A DNA stretch of 64,000 nucleotides from Microbacterium sp. AK009 (lineage in GTDB: Bacteria; Actinomycetota; Actinomycetes; Actinomycetales; Microbacteriaceae), in assembly GCF_013410955.1 (NCBI RefSeq), contig NZ_JACCCG010000001.1, positions 1 to 64,000 of the forward strand, given 5' to 3'. This document shows positions 37,305 to 45,924 of the stretch, piece by piece; position 1 is the first letter of the stretch; each line of letters starts with the position of its first letter. The translations under genes were made by a program, and so were the position numbers. The notes under the pieces are model-generated. The model worked only from the letters and a program-made list of their open reading frames with translations, ran no database searches and was not told where the DNA came from.

Positions 37305-38005
37305 CCACTTCAGCCCCCACACCGACACCCGCTCCCACGCCCGACCAGCCGCGCCTGTCGGGGCTCTTCGGCGACATGGAGCTCCTCGTCGTCATCCTCC
37401 TCGGCATCGTGTCGGTCGCCACCGCGTACACCTCCTTCCAGTCCACGCTCTATGACGGGCTCACCGCGTCGTCGTACTCGCAGGCGCAGAACAGCCAGAC
37501 CGAGGCGGAGTCGCTGTTCCTCGAGGCCAATCAGGTCTACGTGCAGGATGTGCAGACCTGGGGCCGGCTTACCGAGCTCTCGGTCGATATGGACAACCCC
37601 GACCCCGTCATCGCTCAGGCTGCAACCGCCAAGTTCGACACACTCCAGTTCGTGCTCGTCGATGAGATCTTCGACGCGGCCATCACCTGGTCCGACGAGG
37701 AGGCCACCGCCACCGGCGATTACGTCGGGCCCTTCGACTCCGAGGAGTACTTCGCCGCCCGCTTCGGCGCATGGGCGGACGAGGACGAGCGAAGCACCGC
37801 GCTCTTCGAGACCGCGGAGGAGTACAACACCCTCGGCGACCGGTTGCAGCTGAACACCGTGCTGATGGCGATCACCCTGTTCCTCCTCGGTGTCGCGGCG
37901 GTGGTCAAGCGCCGTCGCATCCAGTGGATCCTCATCGGATTCGGCATGTCGATCTTCACCGTCGCCGCAGTGCTGACGGCCCTGGTGCCGTTCGCCTGGT
38001 TCTGA
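37301..38005 (+). CDS. Membrane protein of unknown function
   Basis: A 234-aa protein: a proline/threonine-rich start, one membrane helix (about 27-45), a long acidic extracytoplasmic or cytosolic region (about 50-175, rich in Glu, Asp and Gln), then two membrane helices near the C-terminus. The start ATG overlaps the upstream stop (ATGA), so the two genes are cotranscribed. No family recognised. Confidence 0.75.
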   Translation: MTTSAPTPTPAPTPDQPRLSGLFGDMELLVVILLGIVSVATAYTSFQSTLYDGLTASSYSQAQNSQTEAESLFLEANQVYVQDVQTWGRLTELSVDMDNPDPVIAQAATAKFDTLQFVLVDEIFDAAITWSDEEATATGDYVGPFDSEEYFAARFGAWADEDERSTALFETAEEYNTLGDRLQLNTVLMAITLFLLGVAAVVKRRRIQWILIGFGMSIFTVAAVLTALVPFAWF

Positions 38006-38045
38006 TCGGATGGTTGTGGCGAGCCTGATCTGAGGAGGCGAAACG

Positions 38046-38576
38046 ATGGCATCCACTCCCGAGGATCCTGACCAGCCGGTGCTGACCCCCTTGGCCGCCC
38101 TGACCTCGAGCTTCGTGACCGAGCAGTCGGTGTACGGGGTGATCCTGGTGTCGGGGATGATCGTGGTGAGCGGCGCCGGAGATCCGACGAGCCTCAGCGT
38201 CTTCATCGTCGTCGTCAGCACCGTCGTGGTCTTCTGGGGCGCGCACGTCTACGCCGCCACGGTGGCCGGGCACGGCTTCGGGCGCGATGCGCGTCCGCTG
38301 TCGCACGCGTTCCGCCGAGCGGTGCGGCAGTCGAACGGGCTGCTGGTCTCCGCGCTGATCCCCTGCGCGATCCTCCTGCTCGGCACCGCGCGCCTGGTCG
38401 ATGACCAACTCGCGATCTGGGCGGCTCTTCTGTCGGGAACCGTGCTGCTTGCAGCGCTCGGATGGATCGCGTTCCGCCGGCGCGGCGCCTCCGTGGCGCG
38501 GAGCCTCGCCGGTTCGGCCATGACGGCCGCCTTCGGCGCGGTCATGGCGCTGCTGAAGGTCATCGTCGTGCATTGA
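38046..38576 (+). CDS. Small integral membrane protein
   Basis: A 176-aa protein with four to five hydrophobic helices and a short cytosolic N-terminus (MASTPEDPDQPVLTPLAAL). An AGGAGG site precedes the ATG. No catalytic or transport motif is recognised. Confidence 0.75.
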   Translation: MASTPEDPDQPVLTPLAALTSSFVTEQSVYGVILVSGMIVVSGAGDPTSLSVFIVVVSTVVVFWGAHVYAATVAGHGFGRDARPLSHAFRRAVRQSNGLLVSALIPCAILLLGTARLVDDQLAIWAALLSGTVLLAALGWIAFRRRGASVARSLAGSAMTAAFGAVMALLKVIVVH

Positions 38577-38610
38577 CGACGGTCGAGACGCGCGCCGATA
38601 GCGTGAGGGC

Positions 38611-39021
38611 GTGCCTTTCGCTGTCGCTCTCACCGTGCTGCTCGTCCTGCTCGGCGCTTTCCAGCTGGCCCTTGCCGCCGGCGCACCGCTCGGCCGCTTC
38701 GCGTGGGGCGGGCAGCACCTCGTGCTCCCGACCCGGTTGCGCATCGGGAGCGTGGTGTCGATTCTGATCTACGCCGTGATCGTCCTCCTCGCCTGGAGCC
38801 GGGTCGGCGCGATCGACCTCTTTCCGCGGGTCGTGTCCGAGGTGGGGCTGTGGGTCGTCTTCGGCTACTTCGCGCTCGGGATCGTGATGAACGCCCTCTC
38901 GCGTTCGAGGCCGGAGCGGTTCACGATGACGCCCGTCTGCCTTGTGCTGGCGGTGCTGTCGTTCTTCATCGCGATGGGCTTCGACGACATCGAGATGGAG
39001 ACGCTGACGCTGACGTTCTGA
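38611..39021 (+). CDS. Small integral membrane protein
   Basis: A 136-aa protein with four predicted membrane helices and a C-terminal acidic tail (DDIEMETLTLTF). The GTG start is inferred. It follows two other membrane-protein genes in the same direction and is convergent with the AAA ATPase gene 16 bases beyond its stop. Function unknown. Confidence 0.7.
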   Translation: MPFAVALTVLLVLLGAFQLALAAGAPLGRFAWGGQHLVLPTRLRIGSVVSILIYAVIVLLAWSRVGAIDLFPRVVSEVGLWVVFGYFALGIVMNALSRSRPERFTMTPVCLVLAVLSFFIAMGFDDIEMETLTLTF

Positions 39022-39037
39022 TCGGCATCTCCGCGCG

Positions 39038-40165
39038 CTACCGCGCCCCCCAGGTCCACGCCGGCCGGTCGAGCACTCCCTGGCCCGCGACCTGCGTGCC
39101 GCCGGTCCCGCCCTCCAGCCGATGGGTGAGCGCACCGGATCGCTCGAGCGCTGCGGCCAGGCGTTCGGCGTGTGTGACGACGATCACCTGAGACTGAGCG
39201 GATGCCGCGGCGATGAGTTCGGCGAGCGGGTGGAGCAGTTCGGGGTGCAGGCTCGCCTCCGGCTCGTTCAGGACGAGGAGGGGCGCCGGGCGGGCGGGGA
39301 GGAGTGCCGCGCACAGCAGCAGGTACCGCAGGGTGCCGTCCGAGAGCTCGCCGGCCGCGAGGGGACGGAGGAGTCCCGGCTGCCGCATCGCCAGGGTGAA
39401 TCGACCGTCCGCCGTGTCGATCTCCACCCGGGCGCCCGGGAAGGCGCGGGCGACGGCGCCGTCGAGGTCCGCGCCGAAGCCGGCGTCGCGGATGGTCGCC
39501 CAGACGGCCGCGAGGTTCTCGCCGCCGTGGGCCAGGGTGTGCGAGCGCGTGCCGATCTGCGGCGCGCGCGCGGGCGCGTCGGCGTCGACGCGGAAGTGGT
39601 CGTAGAAGCGCCAGCCGGCGAGGGTGCGGCGGAGCGTCAGCAGTTCGGGCCCGGTGTCACCGTCGGCGAGGTCGGTGACGATGCTCTCCCACGGCGCGAG
39701 CGACTGGGCGAGGGTCGTCCAGGAATTCTCGCGCACGCGCGTCGCTGCACCTCTGCGGTCGATGAGCAGGGCAGCGGGCTTCGCGACCGGCCCCGCGAAG
39801 ACCTGCTCGCGTTTGATCTCGGGATCCCTTCCGAAGGGGCCGGGGGCGGACTGAGGGATGCCGAGGTCGACGAGGAATCCCAGTTCGTCCGAGGCGTAGC
39901 CGAGCTTCACCGCGATCGGCTCGCGCCGGACGGTTCCCTGCGAGACGCCGTGCTCCGGCCCGGCCCAGAGCAACGAGGGCAGGCCGCCTTCACGGGCGAC
40001 GGCCGCGACGAGCGAGCCGGTGGCGGTCTGCGCGAGGAGGCGCATCGCCCGGTAGAGGTTCGACTTGCCCGACCCGTTCGGTCCGGTGATCACGGTCAGC
40101 GCGTCGAGCGGAAGCACCAGGTCGCGGAGCGACCGGTACCCGGCGACGGCGAAGGTGGTCAGCAC
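39038..40165 (-). CDS. AAA family ATPase (RecF/OLD-like)
   Basis: A 375-aa ABC-type ATPase head of the AAA_21 group. Walker A is GPNGSGKSN near residue 29, the signature is ELSDGTLRYLLL, Walker B is LLVLNEPEASLHPEL with Asn where most relatives have Asp, and the H-loop is IVVTHAE. There is no coiled coil or TOPRIM domain, so it is not SMC or a complete OLD nuclease. Stand-alone copies occur widely; no partner nuclease is adjacent. Confidence 0.82.
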   Translation of the reverse strand: MLTTFAVAGYRSLRDLVLPLDALTVITGPNGSGKSNLYRAMRLLAQTATGSLVAAVAREGGLPSLLWAGPEHGVSQGTVRREPIAVKLGYASDELGFLVDLGIPQSAPGPFGRDPEIKREQVFAGPVAKPAALLIDRRGAATRVRENSWTTLAQSLAPWESIVTDLADGDTGPELLTLRRTLAGWRFYDHFRVDADAPARAPQIGTRSHTLAHGGENLAAVWATIRDAGFGADLDGAVARAFPGARVEIDTADGRFTLAMRQPGLLRPLAAGELSDGTLRYLLLCAALLPARPAPLLVLNEPEASLHPELLHPLAELIAAASAQSQVIVVTHAERLAAALERSGALTHRLEGGTGGTQVAGQGVLDRPAWTWGAR

Positions 40166-40336
40166 CCCGCCATCCTGTCAGGAGCGCCCGACGTCGTCGC
40201 GGCGGTCACCACCGGGGCGGGATCCCTTGGCTGCCACGTGAGGGTCGCTCGGTCCGGGTAATCCCGCCATCCGGACCCACCACGCAGTTCCAGGGTCGCC
40301 TGAGCGGGGGCCCGGGCGCCGGTCACCGACCTCGGG

Positions 40337-41935
40337 CTACTTCACGCCCTTCATCAGCGCCAGCACCGGCTTCACCGACACCAGCAGTCCGACGCCGACG
40401 ACGATCGCGAGCCCGCCCAGGATCGCGAAGTACGGGCCTTCGTTGTTCACGTCGAAGAACTGGGCGAGCCAGCCCGAGATCGAGGTGCCGAGGGCGACCG
40501 AGAGGAAGAACAGCGCGACCATCTGGGTGTGGAACATCTCGGGGGCGAGCTTGGTCGTCACCGAGAGGCCCACAGGCGAGACCAGCAGCTCGGCGACGGT
40601 GAAGACGAACAGGATGCCCACGAGCGCGAGGAGCGGGGTCGAGTTCGGCCCGCCGCCGGCGAACGGCAGGAAGAGCAGGAAGGCGACGCCCATGATCATC
40701 GTCCCGATCGCGAACTTCACGGGCGTCGACGGCTGGCGGGTGCCGAGCTTCAGCCACAGGGTGGCGAAGACGCCCGAGAGGATGATGATGAAGATCGGGT
40801 TGATCGACTGCACCCACGACACCGGCATGGTCCAGCCGAAGATGTCGCGGTTGAGCTTCTGGTCGGAGTAGATCGTCACGACAGTGAACTGCTGCTGGTA
40901 CAGCGACCAGAACGCGACGCTGGTGATGAAAAGCGGCAGGAACCCCCAGACCCGCGAGCGCTCGATCGAGGTGATGCGACGACTGGAGAGGATGACGCAG
41001 AAGTAGGCGATCGTCGCGGCGAGCGTCACCACGATGACGACGAGCGAGAGGTTGTCGACGGTGATGACGCCGACGAGCAGCAGCACCACGATGAGCCCGA
41101 GCCCCGCGGCGGCGATGCCGATGAAGAGGCCGTAGCGGTGGCGGGGGAGCGGGTTCGGCACGATGCTCGCCTCGGGCGGGAGCTGCTTGCGGCCGAAGGA
41201 GTACTGGATGAGTCCCAGTGCCATGCCGACGGCGGCCAGGCCGAAGCCCCAGTGGAACCCCATCGTCGTCTGGAGGAGACCGGTCAGGAGCGGTCCGAAG
41301 AAGGCGCCCAGGTTGATGCCGAGGTAGAACAGCGAGAACCCGGCGTCGCGGCGCGGGTCGTCGGCGGTGTACAGCGTGCCGACCACGGAGGTGGCGTTGG
41401 CCTTCAATCCGCCCGAGCCGAGGGCGACGAGGATGAGGCCGACGGTCACGCCGAGGAATCCGGGGAGGAGCGCGAGGGCGATGTGGCCCGCCATGATCAC
41501 GATCGCGCTGTAGAACAGCACCCGCTCGGAGCCGAGGATGCGGTCGGCGATCCAGGCGCCGAGGATGGTGGAGAGGTAGACCGATCCGCCGTAGGCGCCG
41601 ACGATGCCCGCCGCCACGGTCTCAGGGAGGCCGAGGCCGCCCTGGGTCGTGGAGTAGTAGAGGTAGATGAGCAGGATGCCCTGCATGCCGTAGAAGCTGA
41701 ACCGCTCCCACATCTCCACGCCGAAGACATGGGCGAGCGCCCACGGCTGACCGAAGAACCGGGTGTCGTGGTCGCCCTTGCCGCGTCCGAAGGTGGCCGC
41801 GGCGTCGGTTCCGCTGTCTTCCGCAGCGCGCTGGCCCGCGCGGGTTCGGGCGTCGGGGTCGGCCGCCGCCGTCGCGCCCGTCGGGGGTCCGACGGGGACC
41901 TGCTCGGGTGCCCGGTCGCGGTCGTCGCTGTCCAT
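40337..41935 (-). CDS. Proton-dependent oligopeptide transporter (POT/PTR2)
   Basis: A 532-aa carrier with about fourteen membrane helices. The POT signature EMWERFSFYGM lies in helix 1, and GSGGLKANATSVVG and FYLGINLGAFFGP are typical family loops. It imports di- and tripeptides with protons. The first 55 residues are a hydrophilic, low-complexity extension. Confidence 0.92.
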   Translation of the reverse strand: MDSDDRDRAPEQVPVGPPTGATAAADPDARTRAGQRAAEDSGTDAAATFGRGKGDHDTRFFGQPWALAHVFGVEMWERFSFYGMQGILLIYLYYSTTQGGLGLPETVAAGIVGAYGGSVYLSTILGAWIADRILGSERVLFYSAIVIMAGHIALALLPGFLGVTVGLILVALGSGGLKANATSVVGTLYTADDPRRDAGFSLFYLGINLGAFFGPLLTGLLQTTMGFHWGFGLAAVGMALGLIQYSFGRKQLPPEASIVPNPLPRHRYGLFIGIAAAGLGLIVVLLLVGVITVDNLSLVVIVVTLAATIAYFCVILSSRRITSIERSRVWGFLPLFITSVAFWSLYQQQFTVVTIYSDQKLNRDIFGWTMPVSWVQSINPIFIIILSGVFATLWLKLGTRQPSTPVKFAIGTMIMGVAFLLFLPFAGGGPNSTPLLALVGILFVFTVAELLVSPVGLSVTTKLAPEMFHTQMVALFFLSVALGTSISGWLAQFFDVNNEGPYFAILGGLAIVVGVGLLVSVKPVLALMKGVK

Positions 41936-42055
41936 GCGACGACGATACGCCCGCGAGGTGCGGCCGTGCAGACCATTGCGCCGATGCGAGGAAAACCGGC
42001 CGAGCCGCGTACATCCGTGGCGGAAACGTCCTCGCCCCGGCGGATTGTACTCGTC

Positions 42056-43516
42056 TCAGCCGGTGACGCGCTCGTGCTCGGGCAGCGCGGGGTGCCGCTC
42101 GCGCGGGTCGTGGCTGCGGGGGATGAAGAGGGCGATGACCAGCGCGACGAACGCCGCAGCGCCGCCGAGGATGAACGACATCTGGAAGGCGGCGCCCGTC
42201 GGGACGTCGACCCCCTGGAACGGCGTGACGTAGGTCGCGAGCACGACGCCGATGACGGCGGCGGCGGTGCTCGTGCCGAGCGAGCGGAAGAGGGCGTTCA
42301 GTCCGTTGGAGGCGCCGGTCTCGGACTGGGGCACCGAGCGCATGATGAGCATCGGCATCGCGGCATACCCGAAGCCGATCCCGACGCCGATGAGGATGTT
42401 CGCGACGAGGATCTCCCAGACCTCGCTGGAGAACAGCAGCGTGTAGCCGTAGGCGGCGATGAGCGCGAGGGCGCCGAGGACGAGCAGCAGACGCGGCCCG
42501 AAGATGCGGGCGAGGCGCCCCGAGAAGGGAGACAGCAGCATCATCATCAGCCCGGCCGGCATGACGACGAGGCTGGCGGCGATGAGCGAGAGCCCGAAGC
42601 CCCCGGTGGCGACGGGGAGCTCGAGCATCTGCGGGTAGACGACGTTGGAGGCGAACAGAGAGAACCCCATGGCGATCGAGGCGATGTTGGTCAGGAGCAC
42701 GGGCCGGCGCGCGGCGACGCGGAGGTCGAGGAGCGGATCGCTGATCCGCAGCTCGTACCAGCCCCATGCCACCAGGATGGCGAGCCCGCCGAGCCCGAGC
42801 GAGAGGACCGCCGGCGATGTCCATCCCCACTCGTTGCCGCGGGAGATCGCCAGGAGCACGCCCAGCAGGCCGATCGACATGCCCGCCGCGCCGACGAAAT
42901 CGAACCGCCCGGCCGTCCGGAGCGTGCTGACGGGCACGATCCAGAGCACGAGGCCGAAGACGACGACACCGAGACCGGCCGACATCCAGAACAGAACATG
43001 CCAGTCGCTGCGTTCGGTGATGAGGGCGCTGATCGGAAGCCCGAGCGCCCCGCCGACGCCGAGGGTCGCGCTGATGAGCGCGATGGCGGTATCGACGCGG
43101 TTCTCGTGCAGCACGTCGCGGAGGATCGAGATCCCCAGCGGAACGACACCTGTCACCGCCCCCTGCAGAGCGCGTCCGACGATCACCCCGACGATCCCGG
43201 GCGAGAGCGCGGCGATGACCGAACCGACGACGAGGAGGCTGAGGAGCACCAGCACGATGCGGCGCTTGCCGTACATGTCGCCCAGGCGCCCCGCGACCGG
43301 CGTGCTGATGGCGGCGGCCAGGAGCGTGGCGGTGACAACCCAGGCGGTGTCTTCACGGCTGGCATCGAGCAGCTCGGGGAGCTTGGACTGGATGGGCACC
43401 ACGAGGGTGAACATGAAGGATGACGCGAGCCCGGCGACCGCGAGAACGGCGACGATCGCTCCCTGTCGGGCGTTTCGGCTGAGGTTCTTCCGGGTGTCCT
43501 CAGCTCGATCGCGCAT
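42056..43516 (-). CDS. MFS transporter, DHA2-like (14 helices)
   Basis: A 486-aa carrier with motif A in GRLGDMYGKRRIV and motif C-like GGALGLPISALI. The fourteen-helix layout is that of multidrug/proton antiporters. No regulator is adjacent, so the substrate cannot be inferred. Confidence 0.88.
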   Translation of the reverse strand: MRDRAEDTRKNLSRNARQGAIVAVLAVAGLASSFMFTLVVPIQSKLPELLDASREDTAWVVTATLLAAAISTPVAGRLGDMYGKRRIVLVLLSLLVVGSVIAALSPGIVGVIVGRALQGAVTGVVPLGISILRDVLHENRVDTAIALISATLGVGGALGLPISALITERSDWHVLFWMSAGLGVVVFGLVLWIVPVSTLRTAGRFDFVGAAGMSIGLLGVLLAISRGNEWGWTSPAVLSLGLGGLAILVAWGWYELRISDPLLDLRVAARRPVLLTNIASIAMGFSLFASNVVYPQMLELPVATGGFGLSLIAASLVVMPAGLMMMLLSPFSGRLARIFGPRLLLVLGALALIAAYGYTLLFSSEVWEILVANILIGVGIGFGYAAMPMLIMRSVPQSETGASNGLNALFRSLGTSTAAAVIGVVLATYVTPFQGVDVPTGAAFQMSFILGGAAAFVALVIALFIPRSHDPRERHPALPEHERVTG

Positions 43517-43634
43517 CGACCCAGGCTATCCCCGGGACGGTGATGCGGGATCGATACGTCGGCTCCGTGCGAGGTTATCCACAGGCCACGACGCAGGAGC
43601 CGCGGACGCTGTGACATCGTCCTAACCTCGATCG

Positions 43635-44531
43635 ATGTCTTCTCCAGATCGGCCGGTCGTCCCTCGATCGGTTTCGCCCGGTTCCACGGGACGCGGGAGG
43701 AGGCACGCGCGCTGGGTCGTTCCGCTCGTTGTCGGGATGCCGCTTTCCGTGCTCCTTTTCGTGCTCGCGTCCCACGTGGGGCGGCAGGCCGACGGCGGAG
43801 CCGGATCGGCGCTCCTCACACTCTTCCTCGGCTTCCTCGCGCTGATCGTCTTCATCACAGCGGGGATCTTCTTCGTCAGCGGGCTCGTGCGAGCTCTCCG
43901 CCACGGGTACCGAGCGCGGCGTCACCGAGCAGGCAGATACACCGCACGAGAACTCGCCGACCGCGCGGAACGAGAAGGACGTGAGGCGTGGTGGCACCAC
44001 GCACGCGCGTTGCAGCGCGCACTCAGCAACCAACGAGTTCCCGCGCCGATCCCCGTGTGGGATGCTGTGGCCCGGCCCGGAGAGCTCTTCTTCATCGACC
44101 ATCACGTGGAGTACGCGCGCTACACCGGACAGGACGTGGCCTACACGCAGAGCGGCGGCTTCTTCTTCGGCCATCCGCTCTTCGTCGCTGCGGGGCTCGC
44201 CGTCAACGCGGCCGGCAATGCCGTCCGCCGCTCCAGTGCGGAGGTTGCGGCACGCGAGCACTGGCGCGAGTGGGGTACGGTGCGACTCCTGGTGTCCAAC
44301 CAACGCCTGCTGTGCGACATCGGCGGTCGCTGGCTGACGTTCGACTACGCGGCGATGACCGCTGTGTACCCCGAGGTCGACCGGTGGACGCTCGTCTGCC
44401 AGTTCGATTCGGCCGCGCCTCTTCTCCTTCGCGGCCCGGCGGTTCCCGCCGCTGCGGTGATCACTGTTCTCATGACCCACGGCTCCTCGGCTGTGCAGCA
44501 GCACCCGAGCCTGGCGAGCCTTGCGCGGTGA
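43635..44531 (+). CDS. Membrane protein with C-terminal PH-like region
   Basis: A 298-aa protein with two membrane helices (about 27-48 and 57-82), an arginine-rich cytosolic segment (RALRHGYRARRHRAGRYTAREL), and a C-terminal beta-rich region (VRLLVSNQRLLCDIGGRWLTFDYAAMTAVYP) that resembles bacterial PH-like membrane domains. Function unknown. Confidence 0.7.
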   Translation: MSSPDRPVVPRSVSPGSTGRGRRHARWVVPLVVGMPLSVLLFVLASHVGRQADGGAGSALLTLFLGFLALIVFITAGIFFVSGLVRALRHGYRARRHRAGRYTARELADRAEREGREAWWHHARALQRALSNQRVPAPIPVWDAVARPGELFFIDHHVEYARYTGQDVAYTQSGGFFFGHPLFVAAGLAVNAAGNAVRRSSAEVAAREHWREWGTVRLLVSNQRLLCDIGGRWLTFDYAAMTAVYPEVDRWTLVCQFDSAAPLLLRGPAVPAAAVITVLMTHGSSAVQQHPSLASLAR

Positions 44532-44562
44532 GCGACGACGAGCGGCGAGTAGCCTGACACGC

Positions 44563-45282
44563 ATGGCCGAGGCATCCGTTTCCACTCCGCCCGGAATCAC
44601 GCTTCGCCCGCTCGACACACTGGAGGCGGTCCACACCGCCTCGGCGGTGCTGTCGGAGGTGTGGAACGGCGACCGGTCGGGCATGCCGCCGAACCTCCTG
44701 CGGGCGCTCGTGCACGCCGGCAACTACGCCGTGGGTCTCTACGAGGACGACCGGATGGTCGGCGCATCGGTGGCGTTCTTCGCCGCACCCGCCGCCCGGT
44801 CGATGCACTCGCATATCACCGGCGTGCTGCCGGGACGTCAGAGCCAGGGGCTGGGACGGATGCTGAAGCAGCATCAGCGCGAGTGGGCGCTGGCACGCGA
44901 TGTCGGGCACATCACCTGGACCTTCGATCCACTCGTGGCCCGCAACGCCCACTTCAACCTGCAGGTGCTCGGCACACGGGTCACGGAGTATCTGGTGAAT
45001 CACTACGGCGCGATGGACGACGGGCTCAACCGCGGCGACGAGACCGATCGGATCATGGTGTCGTGGGCCCTGGCCGCGCCGCCCGTGCCGACGCCGACCG
45101 AAGACCGGGTGGTGGCCGAGGTGCCGGTACCGCACGACATCGCCGCGATCCGTCGCGACACCCCTGCCGAGGCCGCGGCGTGGCGCCGGCACGTGCGCGC
45201 GGCCCTCCTCTCCCACCTCGCCGACGGCCTCGTGATCGGCGGGTTCGACGCCCCGCGCGGCTACCTGCTGGTGCGGCCGTGA
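44563..45282 (+). CDS. GNAT-superfamily acyltransferase (COG3375-like)
   Basis: A 239-aa acyltransferase. The acyl-CoA motif is VLPGRQSQGLGRMLKQHQR, followed by the conserved ITWTFDPLVARNAHFNLQVLG. In Geobacillus and relatives this branch of GNAT proteins is encoded next to N-succinylamino-acid racemase and was shown to succinylate D-amino acids. A racemase of that family is encoded 640 bases downstream, so the same role is proposed. The GTGA overlap couples it to the next small gene. Confidence 0.82.
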   Translation: MAEASVSTPPGITLRPLDTLEAVHTASAVLSEVWNGDRSGMPPNLLRALVHAGNYAVGLYEDDRMVGASVAFFAAPAARSMHSHITGVLPGRQSQGLGRMLKQHQREWALARDVGHITWTFDPLVARNAHFNLQVLGTRVTEYLVNHYGAMDDGLNRGDETDRIMVSWALAAPPVPTPTEDRVVAEVPVPHDIAAIRRDTPAEAAAWRRHVRAALLSHLADGLVIGGFDAPRGYLLVRP

Positions 45283-45674
45283 TCCCACCGGACTGGACGC
45301 CGCATCGCCGCGAAGACGGCGAACTCATCGGGTGGGTCCGGCCCGAGGGAGATGACTGGGTCGCGATGGATCTGTTCGGTCGGCCGGCATCGGAGGCCGG
45401 CGACTGGCTCGATGCGGAGGCGGCGCTCGAAGAACGCGGTCTGTCGTGGCTCGCGGACGTGTGGATGCTGGAGCAGGAGGGCGATGAGCCCTTGAGAGTG
45501 CGCATCGCCGAGGTCACCCCCGGCGGCGTGGGCGAACCGGGCCGAGTACTCGTGCACACCGACGATTTCGGGGCGATCGACGTTCCCTACGAGCGCATCG
45601 TGCTTCCGTGGCCGGCGCCCGCTGCGCTCCGCCCGCGGCGGACGGACGACCCGGACGGGCGGATCTTCGGCTGA
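45279..45674 (+). CDS. Conserved hypothetical protein
   Basis: A 131-aa acidic protein starting at a GTG that overlaps the GNAT stop by four bases. It begins with IPPDWTPHRREDGELIGWVR and has repeated beta-hairpin-like stretches; similar small proteins are, from memory, common in Microbacteriaceae. No catalytic motif is visible. Confidence 0.7.
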   Translation: MIPPDWTPHRREDGELIGWVRPEGDDWVAMDLFGRPASEAGDWLDAEAALEERGLSWLADVWMLEQEGDEPLRVRIAEVTPGGVGEPGRVLVHTDDFGAIDVPYERIVLPWPAPAALRPRRTDDPDGRIFG

Positions 45675-45712
45675 CCCGCGTATCAAGCGGGCGCGCGGCG
45701 GCTCTCTCCTGA

Positions 45713-45729
45713 TGACGCTGGGGGCGTCA
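45713..45729 (+). promoter_or_regulatory. Short perfect hairpin before a small gene
   Basis: TGACGC and GCGTCA pair around a five-base loop, 18 bases before the start of a small reading frame with its own GGGGAG site. It may act as a leader hairpin or a terminator for the preceding gene. Confidence 0.3.
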
Positions 45730-45747
45730 CTGACAGGGGAGTCCGAC

Positions 45748-45903
45748 ATGAATCTGCGCACCACACTGTTCCCGGCCACGGCACTGGCCCAGGCCGCGAC
45801 ACCCGGGGCGGGTCACCGCCTCACCGCCCGCATGGCGCGGCGCCTTCGTCCGCGCCGCGCGCGCTCGACGTTCCGACCCCTCGTGACCGCGCGCACCGCC
45901 TGA
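45748..45903 (+). CDS. Small basic protein, possible
   Basis: A 51-codon frame beginning MNLRTTLFPATALAQAA, with a strongly arginine-rich C-terminal half (RMARRLRPRRARS). A GGGGAG ribosome-binding site lies seven bases before the ATG, which is the main support. It lies in the 250-base gap before the racemase gene. High GC makes spurious short frames common. Confidence 0.35.
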   Translation: MNLRTTLFPATALAQAATPGAGHRLTARMARRLRPRRARSTFRPLVTARTA

Positions 45904-45924
45904 AGCCCGGCGTACGCTGAGCGC

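Noticed and set aside
40529..43423. A 964-codon open frame on the plus strand opposite the POT and DHA2 transporter genes
   Set aside because: It is rich in Asp, Glu, Arg, His and Gly in the pattern typical of the antisense of high-GC membrane-protein genes. The two transporters on the minus strand have clear family signatures.
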